From: JAYGED01 sp046582565
Lineage (GTDB): Bacteria; Pseudomonadota; Alphaproteobacteria; JAAXGF01
Length of the DNA stretch: 31,017 bases
Assembly: GCA_046582565.1 (NCBI GenBank)
Contig: JAYGED010000224.1
Location: 1-31,017 of the forward strand
Reading direction: 5' to 3'
In this document: piece by piece, positions 15,959 through 23,435 of the stretch
How the letters are laid out: each line of letters begins with the position of its first letter
Numbering within the stretch: position 1 is the stretch's first letter
Translations under genes and position numbers: made by a program
The notes under the pieces: generated by a model
Seen by the model: only the letters and a program-made list of their open reading frames with translations
What the model was told of the DNA's origin: nothing
Database searches by the model: none

Positions 15959-16444
15959 ATGCCGACATTCGATGTGGTCTCGCGGACAGACATGGCCGAG
16001 GTCGACAACGCCCTGAACGGCGCCGGGCGCGAGATCGCCACGCGCTATGATTTCAAGGGCAGCGCCTGTTCCATCGAGCGCGCCGATCAGGTTCTGACCA
16101 TAAAAGCTGACGACGAGTTCAAGCGGTCCCAGGTCGAGGATCTGTTGCGCAGCCATATGGCCAAGCGCAAGGTGGACGTCCGCGCGTTCGAATTTGCCGA
16201 GCCCGAGAAGGCCTCCGGCAACAGCCTGCGCCAAACGGTGACCATCAAACAGGGCATCGAGCGTGAGATTGCCCAGAAGATCACCAAGGCGATCAAGGGC
16301 GAGAAGATGAAGCTGCAGGTCGCCATTCAGGGTGACGAACTCCGCATCTCGGGCAAAAAGCGCGACGATTTGCAGGCGGCCATCGCTTTCATCAAGGGAC
16401 TGAAGATCAGCCACCCCCTGCAATATATAAATTTCAGGGACTAA
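15959..16444 (+). CDS. yajQ: YajQ family nucleotide-binding protein
   Basis: The product is 161 residues, the usual YajQ length. The conserved N-terminus MPTFDVVSRTDMAEVDNA, the FKGS segment (RYDFKGSACSIE) and the ending PLQYINFRD are diagnostic (DUF520). Some YajQ proteins bind cyclic di-GMP and act with transcription factors; others bind nucleotides or RNA. The start follows GAGG at 15949-15952. A longer in-frame opening from 15863 is unlikely. It is divergent from the aminotransferase, with a gap of about 140 bases that holds both promoters, though I cannot mark their boxes. Confidence 0.95.
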   Translation: MPTFDVVSRTDMAEVDNALNGAGREIATRYDFKGSACSIERADQVLTIKADDEFKRSQVEDLLRSHMAKRKVDVRAFEFAEPEKASGNSLRQTVTIKQGIEREIAQKITKAIKGEKMKLQVAIQGDELRISGKKRDDLQAAIAFIKGLKISHPLQYINFRD

Positions 16445-16537
16445 GCCCGATAAGGCGGCCACGATGATACTTGGTTGTCCGAATGGTGGTTGTTGGTTAG
16501 CCTTGGATTGGTGTTGCCCGGCAGGATCGGGTTCTCA

Positions 16538-17992
16538 ATGACCGACGATACGAAGAACGAAATTGAAAACCTCATGACCGCGCGCGAAAAGAGTTTCCCG
16601 CTCTCTTCGTGGGTGATCGTTGGCTTGTTCGTACTGTTGGATGGGGTCTGGGTTTTCGCATCCGGGACCCTCGCCTACATCCTCCTGGTTGACGGAACGA
16701 CCCCCCCGCCCGAGCTTTATCTCGCCTCAGTTTTGTTTATCTGGTTGATTTCACTATTTCTTTTCTATTACAGCGGGCTGTACGAATTTGCCGCTATCAT
16801 GTCGCCGGTGGCTAATTTACTACGCTTGGCTCTGGCCTGCTGCGCCGCGTTTCTGCTGTTGGTTGCCATCGCATTTACTTTGAAATTATCGGCGGACTAT
16901 TCGCGCCTCTGGATGTTTTCCTACGGCGGTTTTGCTTTTTCGGGGATTTTCGTTATCCGAATGATCGGCTATCTGGTGATCAGCCATCTGGCGAATATTG
17001 GTGTGTTCGCCCGCAATGTCATCATTGTCGGCGGCGGGGATGCCGCCGAAAAGCTGTTAGATCTGATGGCCAAGGAGCGCCCCTGCTTCAACTATATAGC
17101 CGGGGTGATCGACGACCGGCTCGAAAGAATCGGACCAAACGTCGGACAGGCGCCGGTGCTTGGGAATTTGGACGATCTTATCGATTATGTCCGCTCTCAT
17201 CGGGTTGACGACATAATCGTCACCCTGCCGTGGAGCGCCGAGGAGCGTCTGGGCGGCATCATCAATAAATTGCGCGTGTTGCCGACCAGCATTCACTTGG
17301 AATCCGAGCAGGGCGGTTTTCGGTTCCCCTACAGGCCCTCGCCCAATCCGTTCATCAGCGTACCCATGGTGGAGGTGGTGAAGCTGCCGCTTACGGGATG
17401 GCATATTGGTGTGAAAATCCTGGAAGATAAAATCCTCGCCGTGCTTTTTCTGCTGCTGTTTGCGCCTGTTTTGGCGCTTGTCGCCCTGGCCATTTGCCTG
17501 GATTCCAAAGGGCCGATCCTGTTCCGCCAGAAACGCTTTGGCTACAATAACCAAGTCTTTGAAATTTATAAGTTTCGTTCGATGTATTACGATCGGCCGT
17601 CGGAGGATAGCACCCCTCAGGCGACGCGCAACGACCCGCGCATAACCCGCATCGGACGCATTATTCGCCGCACCAGTCTGGATGAGCTGCCGCAGCTCTT
17701 CAATGTGCTCAACGGGACCATGTCCCTGGTCGGCCCGCGTCCCCATTCGGTTGAGCATAACGAGGAATACGCCCCTTTGATTCGCAGCTACTTTGCCCGC
17801 CATAGGGTCAAGCCGGGCATGACGGGTTGGGCGCAGATCAACGGCCTGCGCGGTGAAACCGATACTCTGGACAAGATGGAAGAACGGGTTCGTTATGACG
17901 CCCATTATGCCGAAAACGGGTCGTTGATTTTCGATTTGCAAATTCTCTTCAAGACGATTTTTGTCTTAATCCTGGATCGGATGATGCTCTAG
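16538..17992 (+). CDS. Undecaprenyl-phosphate sugar phosphotransferase (WcaJ/ExoY type)
   Basis: The product is 484 residues. It transfers a hexose-1-phosphate from a UDP-sugar to undecaprenyl phosphate, the first step of exopolysaccharide or capsule assembly. It has four N-terminal membrane helices (about 24-51, 61-80, 96-118 and 128-150), a nucleotide-binding-like cytosolic domain (ARNVIIVGGGDAAEKLL) and a C-terminal bacterial sugar transferase domain. The latter holds the re-entrant helix (about 297-320), FEIYKFRSMYYD, the catalytic D382/E383 in SLDELPQLFNVLNGTMSLVGPRP and KPGMTGWAQINGLRGET. ATG 16538 is preferred to an in-frame TTG at 16477. No glycosyltransferases, flippase or polymerase genes adjoin it, so it is an orphan initiating enzyme. 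Codon use is AT-richer than in neighbouring regions. Confidence 0.92.
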   Translation: MTDDTKNEIENLMTAREKSFPLSSWVIVGLFVLLDGVWVFASGTLAYILLVDGTTPPPELYLASVLFIWLISLFLFYYSGLYEFAAIMSPVANLLRLALACCAAFLLLVAIAFTLKLSADYSRLWMFSYGGFAFSGIFVIRMIGYLVISHLANIGVFARNVIIVGGGDAAEKLLDLMAKERPCFNYIAGVIDDRLERIGPNVGQAPVLGNLDDLIDYVRSHRVDDIIVTLPWSAEERLGGIINKLRVLPTSIHLESEQGGFRFPYRPSPNPFISVPMVEVVKLPLTGWHIGVKILEDKILAVLFLLLFAPVLALVALAICLDSKGPILFRQKRFGYNNQVFEIYKFRSMYYDRPSEDSTPQATRNDPRITRIGRIIRRTSLDELPQLFNVLNGTMSLVGPRPHSVEHNEEYAPLIRSYFARHRVKPGMTGWAQINGLRGETDTLDKMEERVRYDAHYAENGSLIFDLQILFKTIFVLILDRMML

Positions 17993-18015
17993 GCGCCACG
18001 CGCCCTACACAGGGC
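17992..18015 (+). other. Two overlapping short hairpins after the sugar phosphotransferase
   Basis: GGCGC-CAC-GCGCC (17992-18004) and GCCCT-ACAC-AGGGC (18002-18015) share three bases, so only one can form at a time. No T-run follows directly, so I do not call a terminator, although RNA 3'-end formation here is possible. Confidence 0.3.
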
Positions 18016-18064
18016 TGACCAACTATTCTTTATCATTTAGGGTCAATTAACGTGTGAGGGATGA

Positions 18065-18439
18065 ATGAAACCAACAATAGAAGAGAGTTCTGGCGCCGCC
18101 GATAGATTGGGCACAGTGTCGCGCCCGGAATCCGGCTCCCTGGTGACGCGACCAGCCGCCTCCGATTGGGAGGCAGATGGATCGTGGGGTTTCGCCTACA
18201 AGCTTCTGTTTGAGGACCTGCAAACGGGACAAAGCACCCTGCTCATGAAAGTGGATGACGGCGCCGTTGCATCGCCACATGCGCACGATAAGCTGGAACA
18301 GGTTCTTGTGCTGGAGGGTGAATTCTATGACGAATACCGCACCTACGGACCTGGTGATTTCATTGTTCGCGCGCCTGGCGCTATCCATACCGGCGGCAGC
18401 AAGAGTGGCGCGCTCGTGTTGCTCGTCTATTCGGAATGA
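18065..18439 (+). CDS. Cupin domain protein
   Basis: A small 124-residue cytoplasmic protein with a single cupin fold. The metal-binding pattern is SPHAHDKLEQVLVLEGEFYDE (H72, H74, E78) followed by GDFIVRAPGAIHTG (H108). This resembles the ChrR-type/dioxygenase-like cupins. GAGGG lies just before the start. Cupins of this size may be metal-dependent dioxygenases, isomerases or sensors. No anti-sigma or sigma factor gene is next to it, which argues against a ChrR regulatory role. It follows the sugar phosphotransferase by 72 bases; a role in sugar modification is possible but not shown. Confidence 0.82.
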   Translation: MKPTIEESSGAADRLGTVSRPESGSLVTRPAASDWEADGSWGFAYKLLFEDLQTGQSTLLMKVDDGAVASPHAHDKLEQVLVLEGEFYDEYRTYGPGDFIVRAPGAIHTGGSKSGALVLLVYSE

Positions 18440-18518
18440 CCTGTCTTGGAAAGACTTCGGCCGTTAACTCCGAAGCGCGATGATGTCAGCTTATGTCCAG
18501 CCGTAAAAAGGGACAGGC

Positions 18519-19046
18519 ATGAAAATAGTATTTTCGTTATGTGCCAATGGGTTAAAACATGCCTTGTCCGTAGCTGCCGCCGCTGTATTTTCCACCATTA
18601 CGGTCTTGAACGCAGCCTCACAAGAGCCGATTCCATGCTCCGATATCCTCTACTTGATTGAGCAATCCAAAACCCAGTTTTTGGCAATACGGGGAAGCGC
18701 GGGAAATGAACAGGGAGGCTACGATACAACGTTCGTTCTATCCGGCGCCTGGTTCTGCGTAATTTTAGAAGATGCGGAGAAGGGGTCTTACCAGTGCACT
18801 TGGAAACACCCTCATGGAGACGAGCGCGCTCAACAGCAATTTCTAGGGTTTGTGAAAGAGATGCGAAGCTGCATCGGGCACTTCGCAGAAGAACGCAAGG
18901 ATCAGTCAGTTAATCACCCAGACTTCTATGCCTCCTACTTCTATCGGCTGCCGGGTGGCGAAGCGAGCGTCACCCTTAAGAATAAGAGCAAGCTGATGAG
19001 CACCTTGGTTTCCATTGGAATTGATGGGTTTACGAAACCGGAGTGA
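18519..19046 (+). CDS. Hypothetical secreted protein with four cysteines
   Basis: The product is 175 residues and I cannot assign a family. The N-terminus looks like a signal peptide (K2, hydrophobic stretch about 15-31, likely cleavage near NAAS-QEP). The mature part has four cysteines (C40, C80, C93, C118), an even number that fits two disulfides in the periplasm. The central segment alternates hydrophobic and polar residues (TTFVLSGAWFCVILED), suggesting beta-structure. AAGGGACAGG lies before the ATG. Base composition is visibly lower in GC (30 of 60 at 18541-18600). Its nearest neighbours are the cupin (same strand) and a converging YkvA-like gene. Confidence 0.7.
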   Translation: MKIVFSLCANGLKHALSVAAAAVFSTITVLNAASQEPIPCSDILYLIEQSKTQFLAIRGSAGNEQGGYDTTFVLSGAWFCVILEDAEKGSYQCTWKHPHGDERAQQQFLGFVKEMRSCIGHFAEERKDQSVNHPDFYASYFYRLPGGEASVTLKNKSKLMSTLVSIGIDGFTKPE

Positions 19047-19112
19047 ACGCAACGCTGTGTTGTTGGAAATTCTTGTGAGCCGCTAAAAGCAGACGTCACG
19101 ATATTTCTCCGG

Positions 19113-19511
19113 CTATTCCTCCTCGTCGCCCGCGTCCGCTGCTTCCTTGTCGAGAAAACTTCTCGCGGCGTCGTAGTGATCCGGCTTCAGGGCGGTATGC
19201 ACGGCGGCCATGGCGGCGGCGAGCACCGAGGCGTCGTCGGTAAAGCCGAGGCCGACGATGAAATCGGGGATCACGTCGGACGGGATGATGAAATAGGCCA
19301 GCGCCCCCATCAACACCGCGCGCACATAGAGCGGCGTCGCCTTATCGCTGGCGCAGTAATAGGCGGCGAGGGCGTCCTCGATGAAGGGGATGCGGCCAAG
19401 GGTCTTGCGCAGCTTGTCCCAAAAGCTCTTGGCCACCAGGGCTTCGTCGTCACGGAGCTTGCCAGAGTCGAAATCAGGCCCATCGAAATCGGAGCCGTCG
19501 GGCTTGATCAT
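19113..19511 (-). CDS. YkvA family (DUF1232) membrane protein
   Basis: The product is 132 residues. The DUF1232 signature is clear: AYYCASDKATPLYVRAVLMGALAYFIIPSDVIPDFIVGLGFTDDASVL (about 50-97), read as two short membrane-associated helices joined by IPSDxIPD. The family has no established biochemical role. ATG 19511 overlaps the stop of the upstream methyltransferase in an ATGA, so translation is probably coupled; a longer frame from 19559 would only read the methyltransferase end in another frame. The acidic tail (DAGDEEE) is probably flexible. Confidence 0.85.
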   Translation of the reverse strand: MIKPDGSDFDGPDFDSGKLRDDEALVAKSFWDKLRKTLGRIPFIEDALAAYYCASDKATPLYVRAVLMGALAYFIIPSDVIPDFIVGLGFTDDASVLAAAMAAVHTALKPDHYDAARSFLDKEAADAGDEEE

Positions 19512-20371
19512 TGGCGGTTGGCGGCGACGATCCAGACCGACCCCGCCAGGGCGATGCATTTGCCGTCGTAATGCGGCGCCACGACCTCGCGGACCGCCGC
19601 CGTGATGGCGGGTACCAGGTCTGTATTGACCTCGCGCAACAGGCGCGCGACCGGACCGAGCTTCAGCATCAGCTCGACGCAGGAGTCCAGATCGCCGTCA
19701 CCGACGCGCTCGGTGGTGTCATGCTGTGCAATCTGAATATTGATAAAGCCTGCGTCGCTGAGTATCTCCTCGACCCAGCCTTCGCGGGCGAAGGAGAATT
19801 GGCCGGGAGCGTCGCCTTTCGGAGGCTCGAAATCCGGCGCGAAAGGCCGTGCCGCCTCGAAGGGGACGGTCACCCAGGGATTGTATTTTGGCTCGCGCCA
19901 GCAAACGAAGGCCGCCCGCCCGCCGGACTTCAGCGCGCCGTGGAAATTGGCAAAGGCTACTTTGGGATTGCTGAAGAACATCACGCCGAAGCGCGAGAAC
20001 AGCAGATCGTAGGAGGCCGCCGGCAGCGCATGGGTTTCAGCGTCGGCATTGATGAAGGTCGTCGCGAAGCCCGCCGCTTCGGAGCGTTCCCGCGCCAGGG
20101 CCAGCATGGGGACGGACACATCCAGGCCGGTGACGGTCCCGCCGGGCGCCACCCTGGCGGCAAGATCGAGCGTCGTGCCGCCGCAACCGCAGCCGACATC
20201 GAGGACATGATCGCCGGGTGCCGGATTTGCGCGGCCCATGACGAGATCGCTGTAAGACTTGAGCCGGTGGTCGAGCACTTCGTTGAATTCGACCCATTTA
20301 CTGGCCGCATCGCTGTTCCAGAAGCTGATCTGGTCGCGGTTGGGGCCTTCCTCTGTGGTGATCTCGTTCAT
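19508..20371 (-). CDS. Class I SAM-dependent methyltransferase
   Basis: The product is 287 residues. Motif I is VLDVGCGCGGTT (56-67) and the acidic residue of the next strand is D84 in TGLDVSVPML. DLLFSRFGVMFFSNP corresponds to the later motif. The style matches UbiE/arsenite-type small-molecule methyltransferases of the Methyltransf_11/25 group, but the substrate cannot be told. An AGGAG-like site precedes the start. It lies 36 bases downstream of the SMP-30 gene and overlaps the YkvA gene, so the three form one transcript. Confidence 0.88.
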   Translation of the reverse strand: MNEITTEEGPNRDQISFWNSDAASKWVEFNEVLDHRLKSYSDLVMGRANPAPGDHVLDVGCGCGGTTLDLAARVAPGGTVTGLDVSVPMLALARERSEAAGFATTFINADAETHALPAASYDLLFSRFGVMFFSNPKVAFANFHGALKSGGRAAFVCWREPKYNPWVTVPFEAARPFAPDFEPPKGDAPGQFSFAREGWVEEILSDAGFINIQIAQHDTTERVGDGDLDSCVELMLKLGPVARLLREVNTDLVPAITAAVREVVAPHYDGKCIALAGSVWIVAANRQ

Positions 20372-20407
20372 CCTGTTCTCAATCTCCTGTCAGCCCGCCG
20401 TTTATGG

Positions 20408-21274
20408 TCACCCTTTATAGCGTGGTTCGGGCCGGCCGGTTACCCCAAGATCATGGATCGCGAACAGGCCGCCGGCGTCGGGCGAAGGGTCGCGCTTGCC
20501 GCCCATTTCATAGCCGATTGAGGTGACATAAAGCACATCGAGGTCCGGCCCCCCGAAGGTCAGGCTGGCGATCCATTCGATGGGCAGCTCGATGACCCGG
20601 TCGAGCCCGCCGTCGGGGTCGATGCGATGGATGTTGCCGGCGCCGAAGCGGGCGCTCCAGAGATAGCCCTGGGAATCGACCGTGGCGCCGTCGGGCTCGC
20701 AGGTAGAAGATGAGTAGAAATCCCGCCGATTGTCCGCGGCGCCGGTTTCCCTGTCGCAATCGAAGGCGTAGATGACGCCACGCCCGGAATCGCCGATGTA
20801 GAATGTTGCGCCGTCGGGGCTCCAGCAGGGCCCGTTCGAGCAGTAATATCCGTCATCGAGCTTGGCGCAGCTATGGTCGGCATCGAGGCGATAGACCGAA
20901 CCGGTGGGCATGGTGAAATGGCGATGCATGCTGCCGGCGATGAAGCGCCCCCTGGCGTCGACCTTGCCGTCATTGAAGCGCTGGTCGGTCAGGCCGACTT
21001 CCGGCTCGCAGATAGTGCGGCATTCGCCGCTTTCGAAATCAAACAGATGGAAGCCCGCATCCATGGCCAGCACCGCGCCGCCGCCTTCGCGCAAGGCAAA
21101 CGAGCCGAGATAGCGGCCCGGCAGCTGCCAATGATCCATGGCGCCGGTTTGCGGGTCGAGGCGATGGATTGCAGGGGCTGGTGAATCGGCGAAATAAAGC
21201 GCCCCGCCGATGGGGTCCCAGAACGGGCTTTCGCCCAGGTCATAGCGTGTTGTTCCGATGCGCTCGATTTTCAT
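20408..21274 (-). CDS. SMP-30/gluconolactonase family protein
   Basis: The product is 288 residues with a six-bladed beta-propeller. Family members hydrolyse sugar lactones using one divalent metal. The four metal/active-site residues known in human SMP-30 have counterparts: E15 (LGESPFWDP), N101 (RFNDGKVD), N147 (SNGPCWSPDG) and D195 (EPDGATVDSQGYLW). ATG 21274 (MKIERIG) is chosen because GAGG sits 8 bases before it; the ATG at 21280 and the TTG at 21298 are less well placed. It is the first gene of the unit with the methyltransferase and YkvA genes. The substrate is probably an aldonolactone. Confidence 0.9.
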   Translation of the reverse strand: MKIERIGTTRYDLGESPFWDPIGGALYFADSPAPAIHRLDPQTGAMDHWQLPGRYLGSFALREGGGAVLAMDAGFHLFDFESGECRTICEPEVGLTDQRFNDGKVDARGRFIAGSMHRHFTMPTGSVYRLDADHSCAKLDDGYYCSNGPCWSPDGATFYIGDSGRGVIYAFDCDRETGAADNRRDFYSSSTCEPDGATVDSQGYLWSARFGAGNIHRIDPDGGLDRVIELPIEWIASLTFGGPDLDVLYVTSIGYEMGGKRDPSPDAGGLFAIHDLGVTGRPEPRYKG

Positions 21275-21405
21275 TGGCATGGCCTCGGTGGGTTCCAATC
21301 AGGGATCAGCAGTATCGGCGCGCGCGCTTTCTGGCAAGGATGCGCTGTCAAAGCGCCCCGGATACGGTGATGATAGTGGCGTCAACAGATACAGGAGTAG
21401 CCTTC

Positions 21406-21951
21406 ATGCCGCGTATACCGCTTGTCACCCCGGAAACCATCGACGCCAGGACCGCCAAGATGATCAGCAACGGCGAGGGCAGCGATTGGCAGGGCGTTTG
21501 GAACGTCACCAAGACCCTGGCCACCGCGCCGGTCGCCCTCGAAATCTTCTTCGCCATTCACCGAGCCATGCCGCGATCGTCTCTCACCCGCCATGAGCGC
21601 GAGGTGATCGAGCTTTCCATGGCGGTAATCAACGGCTGCCATTACTGCGTGCCGGCGCATATTCTGGGCGCCCGCGACGGCGGCCTGGAGGAGTCCGACA
21701 TCAAGGCCATCGTCGAGGGGAGGGCGGTCACCACGCCGAGGCTGCTGGTGATCCAGGAGCTGCTGCACGCCCTGCTCGAGACCAAGGGCCGCCTATCGGA
21801 TGAAGATTTCGCCGATTTTCAGGCGCGCGGCGTGACGGCGCAGCAGATGATCGAGGTGATCGCCGATATCGCCCATTGCACCCTAACCAACTACACCAAT
21901 CGCCTGGCCAACACCGATTTCGACTCGTTCCTGGAAGGCGTGACGGTTTAG
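21406..21951 (+). CDS. Carboxymuconolactone decarboxylase (AhpD-like) family protein
   Basis: The product is 181 residues, all-helical. The AhpD-type redox motif is INGCHYCVPAHILGA with C78, C81 and H85, so it is more likely a disulfide-reducing peroxidase-type protein than a true decarboxylase. The upstream RHEREVIELSMAV is characteristic of the family. AGGAG at 21393-21397 precedes the ATG; the longer frame to 21169 overlaps the SMP-30 gene on the other strand and is not used. It is a single-gene unit divergent from the SMP-30 gene and convergent with the LOG gene. Confidence 0.9.
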   Translation: MPRIPLVTPETIDARTAKMISNGEGSDWQGVWNVTKTLATAPVALEIFFAIHRAMPRSSLTRHEREVIELSMAVINGCHYCVPAHILGARDGGLEESDIKAIVEGRAVTTPRLLVIQELLHALLETKGRLSDEDFADFQARGVTAQQMIEVIADIAHCTLTNYTNRLANTDFDSFLEGVTV

Positions 21952-21958
21952 CGGATTC

Positions 21959-22774
21959 TCAAAGACTGCCGCCGGGGTCGGCGAGGGCATATTTGGTGAG
22001 TTCGCGGGTGATGAACTCAAAGGCGTCGTCAACCGAATCGGTATGGTGAATATACTTGAGGTCCTTGGCGCTGATCGTCCCGGCTTTCACCAGGGCGTCG
22101 AAATTGATCACCGAATTCCAGTATTCCGTGCCGAACAGAAGGATCGGCTGATGCTTCGTCATCTTGCGCGTCTGCAACATGGTCAAGACCTCGAACAACT
22201 CGTCGAAGGTGCCGAAGCCGCCGGGCATGACCACCATCGCCTTGGCGAGATAAGTGAACCAGAATTTGCGCATAAAGAAATAATGAAACTCGAAGGCGAG
22301 ATCGGGGGTGATATAGGGGTTGCCCGCGGCCTCGAAGGGCAGCTCGATGCAGAGGCCGATGCTCAGCCCCTTGGCCTCGCAAGCGCCCCGATTGGCGGCT
22401 TCCATGATGCCGGGGCCGCCGCCGGTGCAGACCACGAAACGGCGATCGGTGCCTTCCAGCGCCTTCGACCATTTGGTCAGCCGGTGCGCAAGTTCGCGGG
22501 TCTCTTCGTAATAGCGTGACATGCCGATCTGCAATTCGGCGGCCTCGATATCGCCGCCTTTCGCCTTCGCCGCCTTGAGGTTGGCCCGGGCCGTCTTGCG
22601 CGACGGTGTCCGCGCGGAGCCGAAAAACACGATGGTGTCGCGGATATCATGTTCGTCGAAACGCTGCTCCGGCTCGATATATTCGGCCAGGATGCGCAAG
22701 GATCGCGCGCCGGCGCTTTTGATGAATTTCTCGTTGAGATGCGCCTGGAGCGGATGATGGGGTTTCTTGTTCAT
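21959..22774 (-). CDS. LOG family protein (TIGR00730-like nucleotide hydrolase)
   Basis: The product is 271 residues, a Rossmann-like fold. The two family motifs are present: CTGGGPGIMEAANRG (116-130) and MPGGFGTFDELFEVLTM (183-199). LOG proteins release free bases from nucleoside 5'-monophosphates (cytokinin activation in plants; nucleotide turnover in bacteria). It is longer than the short ~190-residue LOG type because of an N-terminal extension of about 80 residues. The start overlaps the upstream Nudix gene in an ATGA, so the two enzymes are probably made together. Assignment to the family is firm; the true substrate is not known. Confidence 0.9.
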   Translation of the reverse strand: MNKKPHHPLQAHLNEKFIKSAGARSLRILAEYIEPEQRFDEHDIRDTIVFFGSARTPSRKTARANLKAAKAKGGDIEAAELQIGMSRYYEETRELAHRLTKWSKALEGTDRRFVVCTGGGPGIMEAANRGACEAKGLSIGLCIELPFEAAGNPYITPDLAFEFHYFFMRKFWFTYLAKAMVVMPGGFGTFDELFEVLTMLQTRKMTKHQPILLFGTEYWNSVINFDALVKAGTISAKDLKYIHHTDSVDDAFEFITRELTKYALADPGGSL

Positions 22775-23367
22775 GGCGTCCTTATGTCAGGGTTTCCGCG
22801 CACGGTATAGCTGTCGTTGCCGCTATACGCCTGGTAATCATTTAGCGCCCAGTGGACCGAAGGGAAGGCCAGGTCGTCCCAGGGAATATCCGCCCAATCC
22901 AGCAGCTTTGTCTCAAGCGATTCCACCCCCGGCGCGACGTCGGGCGAGGCCAGGTGCGCCGCATAGAAGATCTGCACCTGGCTGATGCGCGGGATATCAT
23001 AGACCGCCAGCAGGGCGTCGATTTCTATTCTGGCGCAGGCTTCTTCCAAGGCCTCTCGAGCGGCCCCTTCGGCGGTCGACTCTTCGAGTTCGAGATAGCC
23101 CGCCGGGATGGTCCAATAGCCGCGCCGGGGCTCGATGGCGCGGCGGCAGAGCAGGAACTTATCCTGCCAGACGCAGACCGAGCCGACCACCACCACCGGG
23201 TTCTTGTAATGAATGAAGCCGCAGGTCTCGCAGACCAGCCGCTCATGGGTGTCGCCCTCGGGCACCTTAAGGACCGTGGGCCCGGTCGGCTTGGCGGTGC
23301 TATCGGACGTCATCGCTCCACTATGGCGGTCATGAGCGTCAAGGTCCAGACCCCGACGGCGCTCCAT
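22771..23367 (-). CDS. Nudix hydrolase with N-terminal CxxC
   Basis: The product is 198 residues. The Nudix box is complete: G90-YLE-L-E-E...R104-E105-A-L-E108-E109. Nudix enzymes split nucleoside diphosphates linked to another group. An N-terminal LVCETCGFIHYKNP (C46, C49) resembles half of the zinc ribbon seen in NudC-like and similar Nudix proteins. ATG 23367 is preferred because GAGG lies 6 bases before it; the inner ATG at 23313 has its purine-rich sequence too close. Pairing with the LOG gene points to nucleotide clean-up or salvage. Confidence 0.88.
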   Translation of the reverse strand: MERRRGLDLDAHDRHSGAMTSDSTAKPTGPTVLKVPEGDTHERLVCETCGFIHYKNPVVVVGSVCVWQDKFLLCRRAIEPRRGYWTIPAGYLELEESTAEGAAREALEEACARIEIDALLAVYDIPRISQVQIFYAAHLASPDVAPGVESLETKLLDWADIPWDDLAFPSVHWALNDYQAYSGNDSYTVRGNPDIRTP

Positions 23368-23435
23368 GGAAATCCTCTCTGGCGGGGAGCTTAGCGATGA
23401 ACGGTCGTGGAATCTATATGCGCTGGCGGTGGGGC

